Shown here: positions 1 through 6,492 of the stretch, piece by piece
Layout: each line of letters begins with the position of its first letter
Position numbering within the stretch: the first letter of the stretch is position 1
Source of the DNA: Thermococcaceae archaeon
Lineage (GTDB): Archaea > Methanobacteriota_B > Thermococci > Thermococcales > Thermococcaceae
Length of the DNA: 6,492 nt
Direction: 5' to 3'
Assembly: GCA_027064745.1 (NCBI GenBank)
Contig: JAMOPD010000325.1
Coordinates: forward strand, 1 to 6,492
Position numbers and translations under genes: made by a program
The notes under the pieces: generated by a model
What the model was told of the DNA's origin: nothing
Databases searched by the model: none
The model's input: only the letters and a program-made list of their open reading frames with translations

Positions 1-1027
1 GGATCAGAGACTCTTGAACGTTTTAAAGCTTGTAGCTTCTAAGTCCGCATACTGCGTTGCCTGCGGTGTTTGTGAAGTTGAGTGTCCACATGGAGCGATA
101 ATTTTCAACAACGGTTTGGTTAAGGTAATAACCGAAAACTGTGTTCACTGCCATCGCTGTTTGAGGGTTGTCGATAGGGGTTGTTTGGTTGCGGATTCAC
201 TCAAAGTTCGGTTAGGGGGTAAGAGTATGAATATAAAGAAGATTGGTAATTATAAACATTTTGGAATTAGGAAGGAGTGGCTTGAAGAGTTTTTCGAAGA
301 TCCTGATAAGTGGTGGACTGAAAACAGCTTAGGACCAGTTCAGTTTGAAGCTATGAGAAGATGGCTTGTAGATGCGGAGATAATCACTGGCAGGAGTAAG
401 GGCTTCACTCTAACTGAGACTGGTAAGTTGTTGAGGGAAATAGGAGTGGACGATACCTTTACGTGGGCGGTTATTTGGACTAATTTAGCAAGAAATTCGA
501 GTCTAATCTCATGGTATGTTTCAGAACTTGAGTGGGGAAAGACATATTCAAGAGACGAACTCTTGGGGTTGATGGGCGATAATCTAAGTATTGCAACAAG
601 GAAGAACGGTTTACAGTCCTTGATTGAACTCTTCAGTAAATCTCCCATTGGTTCTGAGCTTAAACTTGGTGTCGTTCACAGGGAAAAGAGAGTTGTTAAG
701 ATCGAGAAGAGGGGATTCATACACGAAAAAGAGCTGAAGATAGATCTAGATATAATCCTATACTCCCTTTACAGATTAAAGGAATTGGAAGGAACAGAGT
801 ACTTCTCCATAAGTTACCTCTACGACGAATCGACTAATGAGGGTCCATTCAAGCTTTTTGGAATACCGAGAGAACTACTTGAACGAGCTTTAAGAGGATT
901 GCAGGAAAGGTATGGTAAGGAGTGGATCGCAGTTGAGATTACTGCAGATCTCGACAATATTTCCCTGAATCCAGGTAAGAACAGTTTAGATGTCCTGAAA
1001 TTACATCTTAAGGAGAAAAGAATTTAA
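1..1027 (+). CDS. brxP: C-terminal part of BrxP-like PAPS reductase family protein (ferredoxin-like domain + DUF4007), 5' partial
   Basis: The frame is open to the left edge (first full codon at 2), so this is the tail of a longer gene; the TTG at 14 is probably not the real start. Counting that TTG as residue 1, a ferredoxin-like domain covers about 10-62. Cluster one is C14-x2-C17-x2-C20-x3-C24-Pro. The second set is C43-x2-C46-x2-C49, with C57 in an RGCLVA segment as the likely fourth ligand. After a short linker, a DUF4007 domain runs from about 80 (KHFGIRKEWLEEFF) to the end, with a winged-helix-like stretch near 107-143. PAPS-reductase domain, 4Fe-4S domain, then DUF4007 is the architecture I know for BrxP of type 4 BREX. 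The reductase/ATP-pyrophosphatase half is not visible. Its role is inferred: a sulfur or redox step in DNA modification, by relation to DndC. The gene ends in tandem stops (TAATAA, 1025-1030). An alternative is a PAPS-reductase protein of another phosphorothioation-linked system, but the downstream genes favour BREX-4. Confidence 0.82.
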   Translation, partial: DQRLLNVLKLVASKSAYCVACGVCEVECPHGAIIFNNGLVKVITENCVHCHRCLRVVDRGCLVADSLKVRLGGKSMNIKKIGNYKHFGIRKEWLEEFFEDPDKWWTENSLGPVQFEAMRRWLVDAEIITGRSKGFTLTETGKLLREIGVDDTFTWAVIWTNLARNSSLISWYVSELEWGKTYSRDELLGLMGDNLSIATRKNGLQSLIELFSKSPIGSELKLGVVHREKRVVKIEKRGFIHEKELKIDLDIILYSLYRLKELEGTEYFSISYLYDESTNEGPFKLFGIPRELLERALRGLQERYGKEWIAVEITADLDNISLNPGKNSLDVLKLHLKEKRI

Positions 1028-1051
1028 TAACACGTATAGTAAGAAAAATGC

Positions 1052-1081
1052 AAACCATTTGGAATTAGGAAGGACTTGAAG
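1052..1081 (+). repeat. Short direct repeat of a segment of the upstream gene (partner at 254-287)
   Basis: The 17 bases TTTGGAATTAGGAAGGA occur exactly at 260-276 and 1058-1074, 798 bases apart in the same orientation. The match extends upstream with two mismatches and downstream through CTTGAAG with a 4-base gap. In the intact gene this encodes the start of DUF4007. It could serve as a substrate for recombination that would delete the rest of the DUF4007 domain, but nothing in the sequence shows that happens. Confidence 0.75.
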
Positions 1082-1229
1082 TTGAAGTTCCTATAATTAA
1101 AAGGAGTTCATTCTGAAGAAAGTTGTCTCGCTACAACTGAAGTTTCAAATTTCCGATGTTTATCTTTTAGGAATTCCTACCTATGCGTTGAAGAGTGTAA
1201 TTGCAGAACTAACCGAACTTTATCCATAA
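1052..1229 (+). pseudogene. Probable decayed, internally deleted copy of the DUF4007 coding region
   Basis: Two pieces resemble the upstream gene, in the same order. At 1052-1074, 21 of 23 bases match 254-276, encoding KPFGIRKD against KHFGIRKE; CTTGAAG then follows in both once a 4-base deletion (GTGG) is allowed. At 1155-1223 another frame reads DVYLLGIPTYALKSVIAEL and ends TELYP before TAA at 1227. It aligns with FKLFGIPRELLERALRGL near the C-terminus of the upstream protein: GIP is shared, as are spaced Leu, Glu and Tyr residues, about a third identical. The matching landmarks are about 600 bases apart in the intact gene but about 110 here, so nearly 500 bases are missing. The frames disagree and there is no standard start codon. 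The relic reading is my inference: the first match is strong but short, the second is a weak protein-level match. It could instead be a chance resemblance inside a regulatory spacer. Confidence 0.5.
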
Positions 1230-1268
1230 GATAGTTCATGCCTGAAGACAAGATGGTTATCATTCAAC

Positions 1269-1310
1269 CGAAAAGTTCTTTATATAATTTCCTCATAACC
1301 TTACGAATGA
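1269..1310 (+). promoter_or_regulatory. Archaeal promoter (BRE + TATA box) for the brxC-pglZ unit
   Basis: A TATA box, TTTATATAA, lies at 1279-1287, preceded by a purine-rich BRE-like CGAAAAG at 1269-1275. In archaea transcription usually starts about 25-27 bases after the centre of the box, which here means about 1307-1311. That leaves only a few bases before the ATG at 1314, so the message is predicted to be leaderless or nearly so. In line with this, no Shine-Dalgarno sequence is well placed: GAGGT at 1309-1313 directly abuts the ATG, too close to act as one. The promoter would drive the ATPase gene and the overlapping downstream gene apart from the upstream one. Confidence 0.7.
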
Positions 1311-1313
1311 GGT

Positions 1314-4300
1314 ATGACGTGGAAATATTGCGAATATCTCGATATAGACAAGGAATTTCAACCTGTATTCAACCAAGAAATTGATAAGGAATATAAACAC
1401 CTGTGGAAGTCTTTCATACCTCACGAAGATTTCATAAAGTTCCTTGATACCGTTATAAGAGCTCTAAATAGAGAACGACCAGAAGATAAAAAGTCAATCT
1501 GGCTTTTTGGATCGTATGGAACTGGAAAAACTCATGCTGTCTTTGTCCTCAAACACCTACTAGAAGATGACGATAAGGAGGTTGAAGACTACTTAAAGAA
1601 GCTACCGAGGGAACTAGCAGACAAGATACGAGCTTTGAGAAAACAAAACATACTAGTTGTCTTTAAAAGTGGAGCGGGGCATGTGAATACAAGTTTAAAA
1701 CTCCTCCTAGAGGTTCAGCAGGCTATATACGAGGCATACTTAAATTATCTTAAGAGAATCGGTTCAACATATGTTCCAACAAAAACGGACATTCAATTCC
1801 TGAAAGAGAGGCTGGATGACTCAATAATAAGCTGGGATCAGTTGATAAGCAAGCATAGAAGTAAACTCATAGAAGTTTCTTCCGTTGAGGACATCAAGGA
1901 TAGACTTGACAAAGGAGACTTGGAATTCGCTTGCAAACTAATTGATATACTCTTCGATGAAGGTATCCTACCTTCAGGCTCAAGCATGAATGCAGATAGG
2001 CTTAAGACCTGGATAGAGAACCTGATAGACCAAAAGGTTGTCTCGAAAATACTGTTTATATGGGATGAATTCTCAGATTTCTTTAAATCTGATGCTCCCA
2101 TTGGTACTCTTCAAGAACTTGCTCATTTAACTCAAAAAGTTCCATTTTACCTTCTCATAGTTACTCACAGGGCGCCCGAACACTGGGCTCAGACTCTTAG
2201 GGAGGATATAGGTAAGTTAAAGGATAGATTTCATTATGTTCCCTATAGGATGGAAACTATTACAGTCTACAAGCTGATCTCCCAAGTTATTCGTCCCAAA
2301 AATGACTATTGGGAGAACAAAACCGAAGATATATGGTTTCTTGCAACGAATCACTTTTCGTTCGAGGATGAAATCACAGCACTGCTTGAGCATGAGGTAG
2401 ATGTGACTTTAGAAGATTTTAAACGTATACTACCAATACATCCGTATTCAGCCTTCTTAGCATCTAGAATTGTGGAGTACTTTGGTTCAACTAACAGAAC
2501 GCTGTTCAAATTCCTTAAGTCTGAAGAAATGTCTGCATTCATATCATTCCTGAAGGAGTATCCAACTGACAACTACTATTTCTTAACACCTGACTTTCTT
2601 TGGGATTACTTCTTCGTTTATAACATTGATGTGCGAGAATTACATCCGGAAGTAATCCACTTAGTTAACTATTGGGATCATTGGAGGGAACACCTAGATG
2701 ATGAAGACGAGAAAAGAGTATTTAAAGCAATCATGTTACTCTTCGCCTTGAGTGAAAAGGTAGGATATACAAAATTTATAAAACCCACACTTTCGACTTT
2801 AAAACTCGCCTTCAGTGGTACTCCCGTTTATAGAAAACTTGAGACCATTTTGAACAACTTAGAGAAAAAGAAAACTGTAAGATTGCTTAAATCACGAGAA
2901 GATATCGAAGTTCTGAGACCTACACACGATGTAGACATAAGAGAAATTGAAAAGATCAAGAGTACTTTGCCTGATTTCACGAAATTTGTAAGAGATCTGG
3001 GTGAAGAATTGATAAAAAGCGAGGATATCCATAGAAGAGCCAAAATATTTCTAGTGTCATCCGAAGACATTTTCAAGGGACATCTACCAAGGATAAGCGT
3101 AGAAGACTACAAAATAGGTATCGTTTTAGTTTTGATGAAGAAGTTAGAAAGATTCGACGATTTAAAGAAAAAGGTAGAAGATTTAGCAACTAAATATCCA
3201 AATACACTGTTCGTTATCTCACGTTCTGAACTTGGTGAATCTAATTGGGAGTCAATACTGGAAAATTGGGCATACGAACATTACTTTAGGAATGCCAACA
3301 GGTATAGTGATGCTGAGTACCACGAAAATCAAGTTAAGGCAATCGTAGAGCAGTGGAAGAGTAGAATTAGAAGAGGCGAGTTTTATGCGGTCATAAACAT
3401 CAACTTGGACTGGGAGTTAGCGTTAATCAAAGAAGAGTACATATTCCAGATTGAAGGTCTAAGAAAGTTCTTTGAAAAAATAGTCGAGAAAATCTTCCCC
3501 TATAGCTTGGATAAGCTAATAAGGAATGATCCACTCTGGCGTAACAAAAATCTTAACAAGAGTGCAATCAAAGCGGGGCTAAACCTTAAGATTATATCGC
3601 AAAGGTCGTTAGAACCTCTTCGTAGGAAGTTCCATCTGGAAGATGGAATACTCGACGAAGAGGGGAACTTTATCGAAGCTGTCGTCCAAGCAAAGAAGAA
3701 CCATCCATTGTGTAAGATGAGAGAAGAAGTCATTAAAAAATTTGAGACAAGCGAAGTTATAGATCTTGATGAGGTTTGGAAAACACTCCAAAAACCTCCT
3801 TTCGGGCTGTACGATGTACCTGTTGGATGCTTTGCGTTTGCTGTGCTAATGAAAGAGTACTCAAAGGGTTACTTTGCTACCGATGATCGTGGTACTGAAG
3901 TGGAAGTAACTCCAGATGGGATGGTCAACTACATTTTCGAAACTATTAAGGGTACGAGGAGATGGAAACTTCATAGACTTAGTCAAGAACAGAGAGAATT
4001 CTGTTCAGTAGTGCAACGTATTTTCAAACTGGATAAAAACGAAGCTAAAACTCCAAGGGACGCAGTAGTAACCTTAAGAAATAAGATCAAGGTAGAATAC
4101 AAGTATCCTCTGTGGACATTGAAATATACTCCTGATGCCAAACTTATTCACGGTGAACTCGCTGAAGCTTTAACACTGGTAATAGACATTCTTGATACGA
4201 TTGTGAAGACTCCAATTGATGAATCTAAAGGTATTGAAACTCAAAACGAATTGATAAAACAGCTCTCAAAGTCAATTGAATGTTTAGATGATCGTGAGCA

Positions 4301-5567
4301 GACAATACTATTCGAAAAGCTCGAAAAAATCGCTTATCATGAAAAATTTAAATCAGGATTCAGAAACTTCGTTTTGGAACACTTCTTTGAAAAACTTTCA
4401 CAAAAACCTGAAGATCTTTCCTTAGATGTCATAGACCGCAAACTTAGAGTCAGGATGCAAGAGGAGACCTGTTACTGGAGTGAAGAGAAGGTTAGGAATG
4501 TATTAAGTAGAATGGTTGACGAATTCGAACTTTCAACTCTCACCTCAAAAATCATGGGCATTGAGAAGTGTTACTTTGTAGACGATTTGAAGAGAGCCGT
4601 GGAGAAGAGCATTGGAGAAGGCAAAGTCTTACCACTGTGGCTATATAAGAACCACCCCGAAACTTATGAAGAAGTCGAAGATATTATGGCAAAGCTAGAA
4701 GAACTTCTTAACATTGATCAACCTGAATTGTCAGACTTTGACTTAAGTTCACTACTAACTTCGTTGAAGTTGCACGAAGATAAACTTACAAAAATCTTTA
4801 AAGAAAGAGACATCGCTATTGAAAACTGGATAACCAAGAACTTAGAGAAGGAAGAAATATCTGAAGAGGAGTTAGATGCAATACGAAATGAAGTTTTAAA
4901 GAAGATTTCCGAAAAACCAAAGATTTCAGAACGTGATCTCATAGGGATAGTCAAAAGTACACTTAAGAATCTTAGAATTAGATTGTTAAGAAAAGAGATA
5001 AGGGAAGAGCTTGAGGAGATTGTAGGAACGAGTGATATCCTATCATTCTTACGTGAACGAACCATGCCCGTAGTTCTGATAAAGTATCTACCTGAATTTA
5101 ACAAATTCAAGACAGAGAAAAGAAGTATCGACTACTTCTTTAATGACCTCATGAACGTAGATAAGCTTTCAGAAAACGACCTAAGAACGCTCTTAAAAGA
5201 GATTAAAGAAAACAGAAGCATTCTTGAAACTCTGAATTCACCTGATACATCTAAGAGAGCACTTAAAGCATTCTTAGATAAGGAATGGATAGAAGGCGTC
5301 TTCGAAGAAAGTGATCTCATTGACTTCATAGCCTACTTAAGAGAAAAGCTCGGAACTGAGGTTGAAAGGTGGACAGAAAAATCAATTAGGGATAAATTCG
5401 AAAAGTGGAGGTCTGAAAAGTATAGAATCTTGTTCTACAACAGGTTAGTATCGTACATTGAAAGATTAGACGAAAGATCATTGAAGTCTCTCTTGATGAA
5501 ATTGTTAGATGACCCAAGATTTGGACTTCAGGTCGCTCAGTTGATCAAAGAGGCTGAGAAAGAATGA
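1314..5567 (+). CDS. brxC: BrxC/PglY-type giant P-loop ATPase of a type 4 BREX system
   Basis: This 1417-residue cytoplasmic protein is probably the ATP-driven core of the BREX complex. Walker A is GSYGTGKTH at 66-74, after the strand SIWLF. Walker B is ILFIWDEFSDFF at 246-257, with D251 and E252 as Mg-binding and catalytic residues. A sensor-like strand LLIVTHRAPE lies at 280-289, and R305 in KLKDRFHYVP is a candidate arginine finger. An IHPYSAFLASRI motif near 375-386 followed by GSTNRTLFKFL at 391-401 recalls the HPL...NERTLFSFL motif of PglY/BrxC-like ATPases. KPPFGLYDVP at 827-836 resembles the PPYGL motif of large BREX ATPases. The rest, notably about 1000-1417, is charged, Lys/Glu-rich and probably helical, with no enzyme motif I recognise. 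The start is well fixed: an in-frame TGA lies at 1308-1310, ATG 1314 is the first start after it, and the first internal Met is residue 224, past Walker A. Its stop overlaps the next start. It is longer than the roughly 1200 residues of type 1 BrxC. BrxC identity rests on motifs plus gene order. Confidence 0.82.
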   Translation: MTWKYCEYLDIDKEFQPVFNQEIDKEYKHLWKSFIPHEDFIKFLDTVIRALNRERPEDKKSIWLFGSYGTGKTHAVFVLKHLLEDDDKEVEDYLKKLPRELADKIRALRKQNILVVFKSGAGHVNTSLKLLLEVQQAIYEAYLNYLKRIGSTYVPTKTDIQFLKERLDDSIISWDQLISKHRSKLIEVSSVEDIKDRLDKGDLEFACKLIDILFDEGILPSGSSMNADRLKTWIENLIDQKVVSKILFIWDEFSDFFKSDAPIGTLQELAHLTQKVPFYLLIVTHRAPEHWAQTLREDIGKLKDRFHYVPYRMETITVYKLISQVIRPKNDYWENKTEDIWFLATNHFSFEDEITALLEHEVDVTLEDFKRILPIHPYSAFLASRIVEYFGSTNRTLFKFLKSEEMSAFISFLKEYPTDNYYFLTPDFLWDYFFVYNIDVRELHPEVIHLVNYWDHWREHLDDEDEKRVFKAIMLLFALSEKVGYTKFIKPTLSTLKLAFSGTPVYRKLETILNNLEKKKTVRLLKSREDIEVLRPTHDVDIREIEKIKSTLPDFTKFVRDLGEELIKSEDIHRRAKIFLVSSEDIFKGHLPRISVEDYKIGIVLVLMKKLERFDDLKKKVEDLATKYPNTLFVISRSELGESNWESILENWAYEHYFRNANRYSDAEYHENQVKAIVEQWKSRIRRGEFYAVININLDWELALIKEEYIFQIEGLRKFFEKIVEKIFPYSLDKLIRNDPLWRNKNLNKSAIKAGLNLKIISQRSLEPLRRKFHLEDGILDEEGNFIEAVVQAKKNHPLCKMREEVIKKFETSEVIDLDEVWKTLQKPPFGLYDVPVGCFAFAVLMKEYSKGYFATDDRGTEVEVTPDGMVNYIFETIKGTRRWKLHRLSQEQREFCSVVQRIFKLDKNEAKTPRDAVVTLRNKIKVEYKYPLWTLKYTPDAKLIHGELAEALTLVIDILDTIVKTPIDESKGIETQNELIKQLSKSIECLDDREQTILFEKLEKIAYHEKFKSGFRNFVLEHFFEKLSQKPEDLSLDVIDRKLRVRMQEETCYWSEEKVRNVLSRMVDEFELSTLTSKIMGIEKCYFVDDLKRAVEKSIGEGKVLPLWLYKNHPETYEEVEDIMAKLEELLNIDQPELSDFDLSSLLTSLKLHEDKLTKIFKERDIAIENWITKNLEKEEISEEELDAIRNEVLKKISEKPKISERDLIGIVKSTLKNLRIRLLRKEIREELEEIVGTSDILSFLRERTMPVVLIKYLPEFNKFKTEKRSIDYFFNDLMNVDKLSENDLRTLLKEIKENRSILETLNSPDTSKRALKAFLDKEWIEGVFEESDLIDFIAYLREKLGTEVERWTEKSIRDKFEKWRSEKYRILFYNRLVSYIERLDERSLKSLLMKLLDDPRFGLQVAQLIKEAEKE
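5549..5567 (+). promoter_or_regulatory. ATGA stop/start overlap with weak upstream ribosome-binding site
   Basis: The ATG of the downstream gene (5564-5566) shares bases with the TGA stop of the ATPase gene (5565-5567). A weak Shine-Dalgarno-like AGAGG at 5549-5553 lies 10 bases before the ATG. Together these suggest translational coupling, so that the two proteins are made in a linked ratio from one message. A second in-frame ATG at 5591, ten codons in, is possible but has no better ribosome-binding site. Confidence 0.6.
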
Positions 5568-6492
5568 AGCGTAAATTTAAGGAACTGACGATGTCAGAAT
5601 TTAAAAGAGAGGTTGAGAACGAAGCAAGTAGTACAGACTACGCAAGATATCCTGCGAGGTTCATCATTGTTGAGAATTTACATCTTTGGAAGGAAGTACT
5701 TGATTTTTTAAAGAGTTTTACTGATGTAGTCGTAAAACTCTCAAGCTTTTGTAAAGGAGTAGACACTTACCCAGATGTAAATTCGGCAATCTCTAAAGCT
5801 ATCGAAGAAGCCAAGCAAGGTAAAAGAATTCTCTTAATACCGTTTAGCGAACTGATGAGATTTGGCGAAGATTATACTCCTATAATTCACAAAATAGCGA
5901 GTTTTGAGATAGCCCCAATGAAGAACGGAAGAATTTATATTCCTCTCTATGGTGTAGAGAGTTACTTCTTCAAGATCTGGAACACCTATCCGGATATTGG
6001 CATAAGGAAATATCCAGCCATCGTTGTTTTGGAGGAATGTGAAAGAATTCTAGGAGATCACTCAATCGAAGTTTGGATAACTAAAGATACGAGTTTCTTA
6101 GAAATTTCACAGACATGTAAATCTATAAATATCGTTCCAGACTTAAAGAGATACTTCGAGATTTGGGAAAGTGGTGAGATTCCTCGTAAGCTTTTAATGT
6201 ATTCCGAAGTTCTCTTTGAGAGAACACCTCACGCTACTGGAAAGGTCTGCGTAAGCTGTGTCAAAGATTACAAAGAGTTAGCTGAGAAAATTCTCAATTT
6301 AAATATTCCCGTTCAGTATCACGAAGATGAGAAAGAATTTTGGAAGAACTTATTAGAACAACTCCTAAAAGGAAAGTACACTAACTTTTACGACTTTGTC
6401 AGAAGTAAATTCAACGTTATGCGTTTTCAATCGGATTTGTTCTACAGATGGCAGGATATGGATGAGTTTGATAGATGGTTGCTATTTCACTG
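5564..6492 (+). CDS. pglZ: PglZ-like BREX-4 protein, N-terminal region, 3' partial
   Basis: The frame is open from ATG 5564 to the right edge: 309 residues plus two bases, with no stop. The protein begins MKRKFKELTM. Visible landmarks are YARYPARFIIVENLHLWKEV near 27-46, RILLIPFSELMRFG at 88-101, GRIYIPLYGVESYF at 122-135, and FDRWLLFH at 302-309, which recalls the helical segments before the catalytic domain of PglZ proteins. There is no signal peptide or membrane segment. PglZ proteins carry an alkaline-phosphatase-like domain, but in this family it lies further along, so no metal-binding residues can be checked here. The N-terminal region of BREX-4 PglZ has no known function. The call rests on position after the BrxC-type ATPase and on general resemblance, not on catalytic motifs. 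It is coupled to the ATPase by the ATGA overlap. If it is not PglZ, it is an unrecognised protein of the same operon. Confidence 0.68.
   Translation, partial: MKRKFKELTMSEFKREVENEASSTDYARYPARFIIVENLHLWKEVLDFLKSFTDVVVKLSSFCKGVDTYPDVNSAISKAIEEAKQGKRILLIPFSELMRFGEDYTPIIHKIASFEIAPMKNGRIYIPLYGVESYFFKIWNTYPDIGIRKYPAIVVLEECERILGDHSIEVWITKDTSFLEISQTCKSINIVPDLKRYFEIWESGEIPRKLLMYSEVLFERTPHATGKVCVSCVKDYKELAEKILNLNIPVQYHEDEKEFWKNLLEQLLKGKYTNFYDFVRSKFNVMRFQSDLFYRWQDMDEFDRWLLFH

Noticed and set aside
1156..1168. T-rich TGTTTATCTTTT stretch as a terminator for the upstream gene
   Set aside because: It is short, interrupted and part of the DUF4007-like relic; no hairpin is evident nearby. Too weak to call.
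1101..1229. A short open frame after AAGGAG (1101-1106), 42 codons ending at TAA 1227, as a small protein gene
   Set aside because: It has no ATG, and no GTG or TTG near the AAGGAG; the only candidate starts there are ATT or CTG. Its content resembles the C-terminal part of DUF4007, so a relic fits better than a new small gene.
1307..1384. ATG at 1307 as an alternative start next to the TATA box
   Set aside because: It is out of frame with the ATPase and reaches a stop after about 25 codons. Only ATG 1314 opens the long frame.
340..5329. Open frames on the - strand inside the coding regions
   Set aside because: They lie opposite strongly supported genes. Their Ser/Leu-rich translations are typical of antisense frames over Lys/Glu-rich coding sequence, and they show no domains.
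1..6492. A Dnd or Ssp phosphorothioation system, or other PAPS-reductase-linked defence
   Set aside because: No DndD/DndE-like or Ssp-like partner is visible, while the adjacent BrxC-type ATPase and PglZ-like gene match BREX-4. It cannot be fully excluded because both flanking genes are cut.
1..6492. CRISPR arrays, tRNA or rRNA genes, insertion sequences
   Set aside because: No regularly spaced repeats, no tRNA-like cloverleaf and no transposase or terminal inverted repeats were seen; almost all of the window is coding.

Overview
The window most likely comes from a thermophilic archaeon, but I cannot name the lineage. The reasons are AT-rich DNA, proteins loaded with Lys and Glu, frequent AGA/AGG and ATA codons, and an archaeal-type TATA box placed so that the mRNA below it would have almost no leader. 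All three genes are on the + strand and fill nearly the whole window.

Layout. (1) From the left edge to 1027 is the C-terminal part of a larger protein: a ferredoxin-like domain with eight cysteines followed by a DUF4007 domain. This is the known tail of the PAPS-reductase-family protein BrxP; its reductase domain would lie upstream. (2) From 1028 to 1313 is a 286-base gap. It holds what looks like a decayed, internally deleted second copy of the DUF4007 coding sequence, then a promoter. (3) From 1314 to 5567 is a 1417-residue P-loop ATPase with intact Walker A and Walker B motifs, a BrxC/PglY-type protein. (4) From 5564 to the right edge is a gene starting with an ATGA overlap. Its 309 visible residues fit the N-terminal region of a BREX-4 PglZ; the phosphatase-type domain would lie beyond the window.

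The order PAPS reductase/DUF4007, giant ATPase, PglZ-like matches type 4 BREX (brxP-brxC-pglZ-brxL), an anti-phage system in which a PAPS-reductase-like protein takes the place of the PglX methylase. From the known chemistry of the related DndC protein, BrxP may support a sulfur-based DNA mark or an Fe-S dependent step, while BrxC and PglZ form the shared BREX core. The system type is therefore described already. The less expected parts are the DUF4007 relic, the leaderless promoter that separates brxP from brxC-pglZ, and the large uncharacterised regions of the ATPase and the PglZ-like protein.
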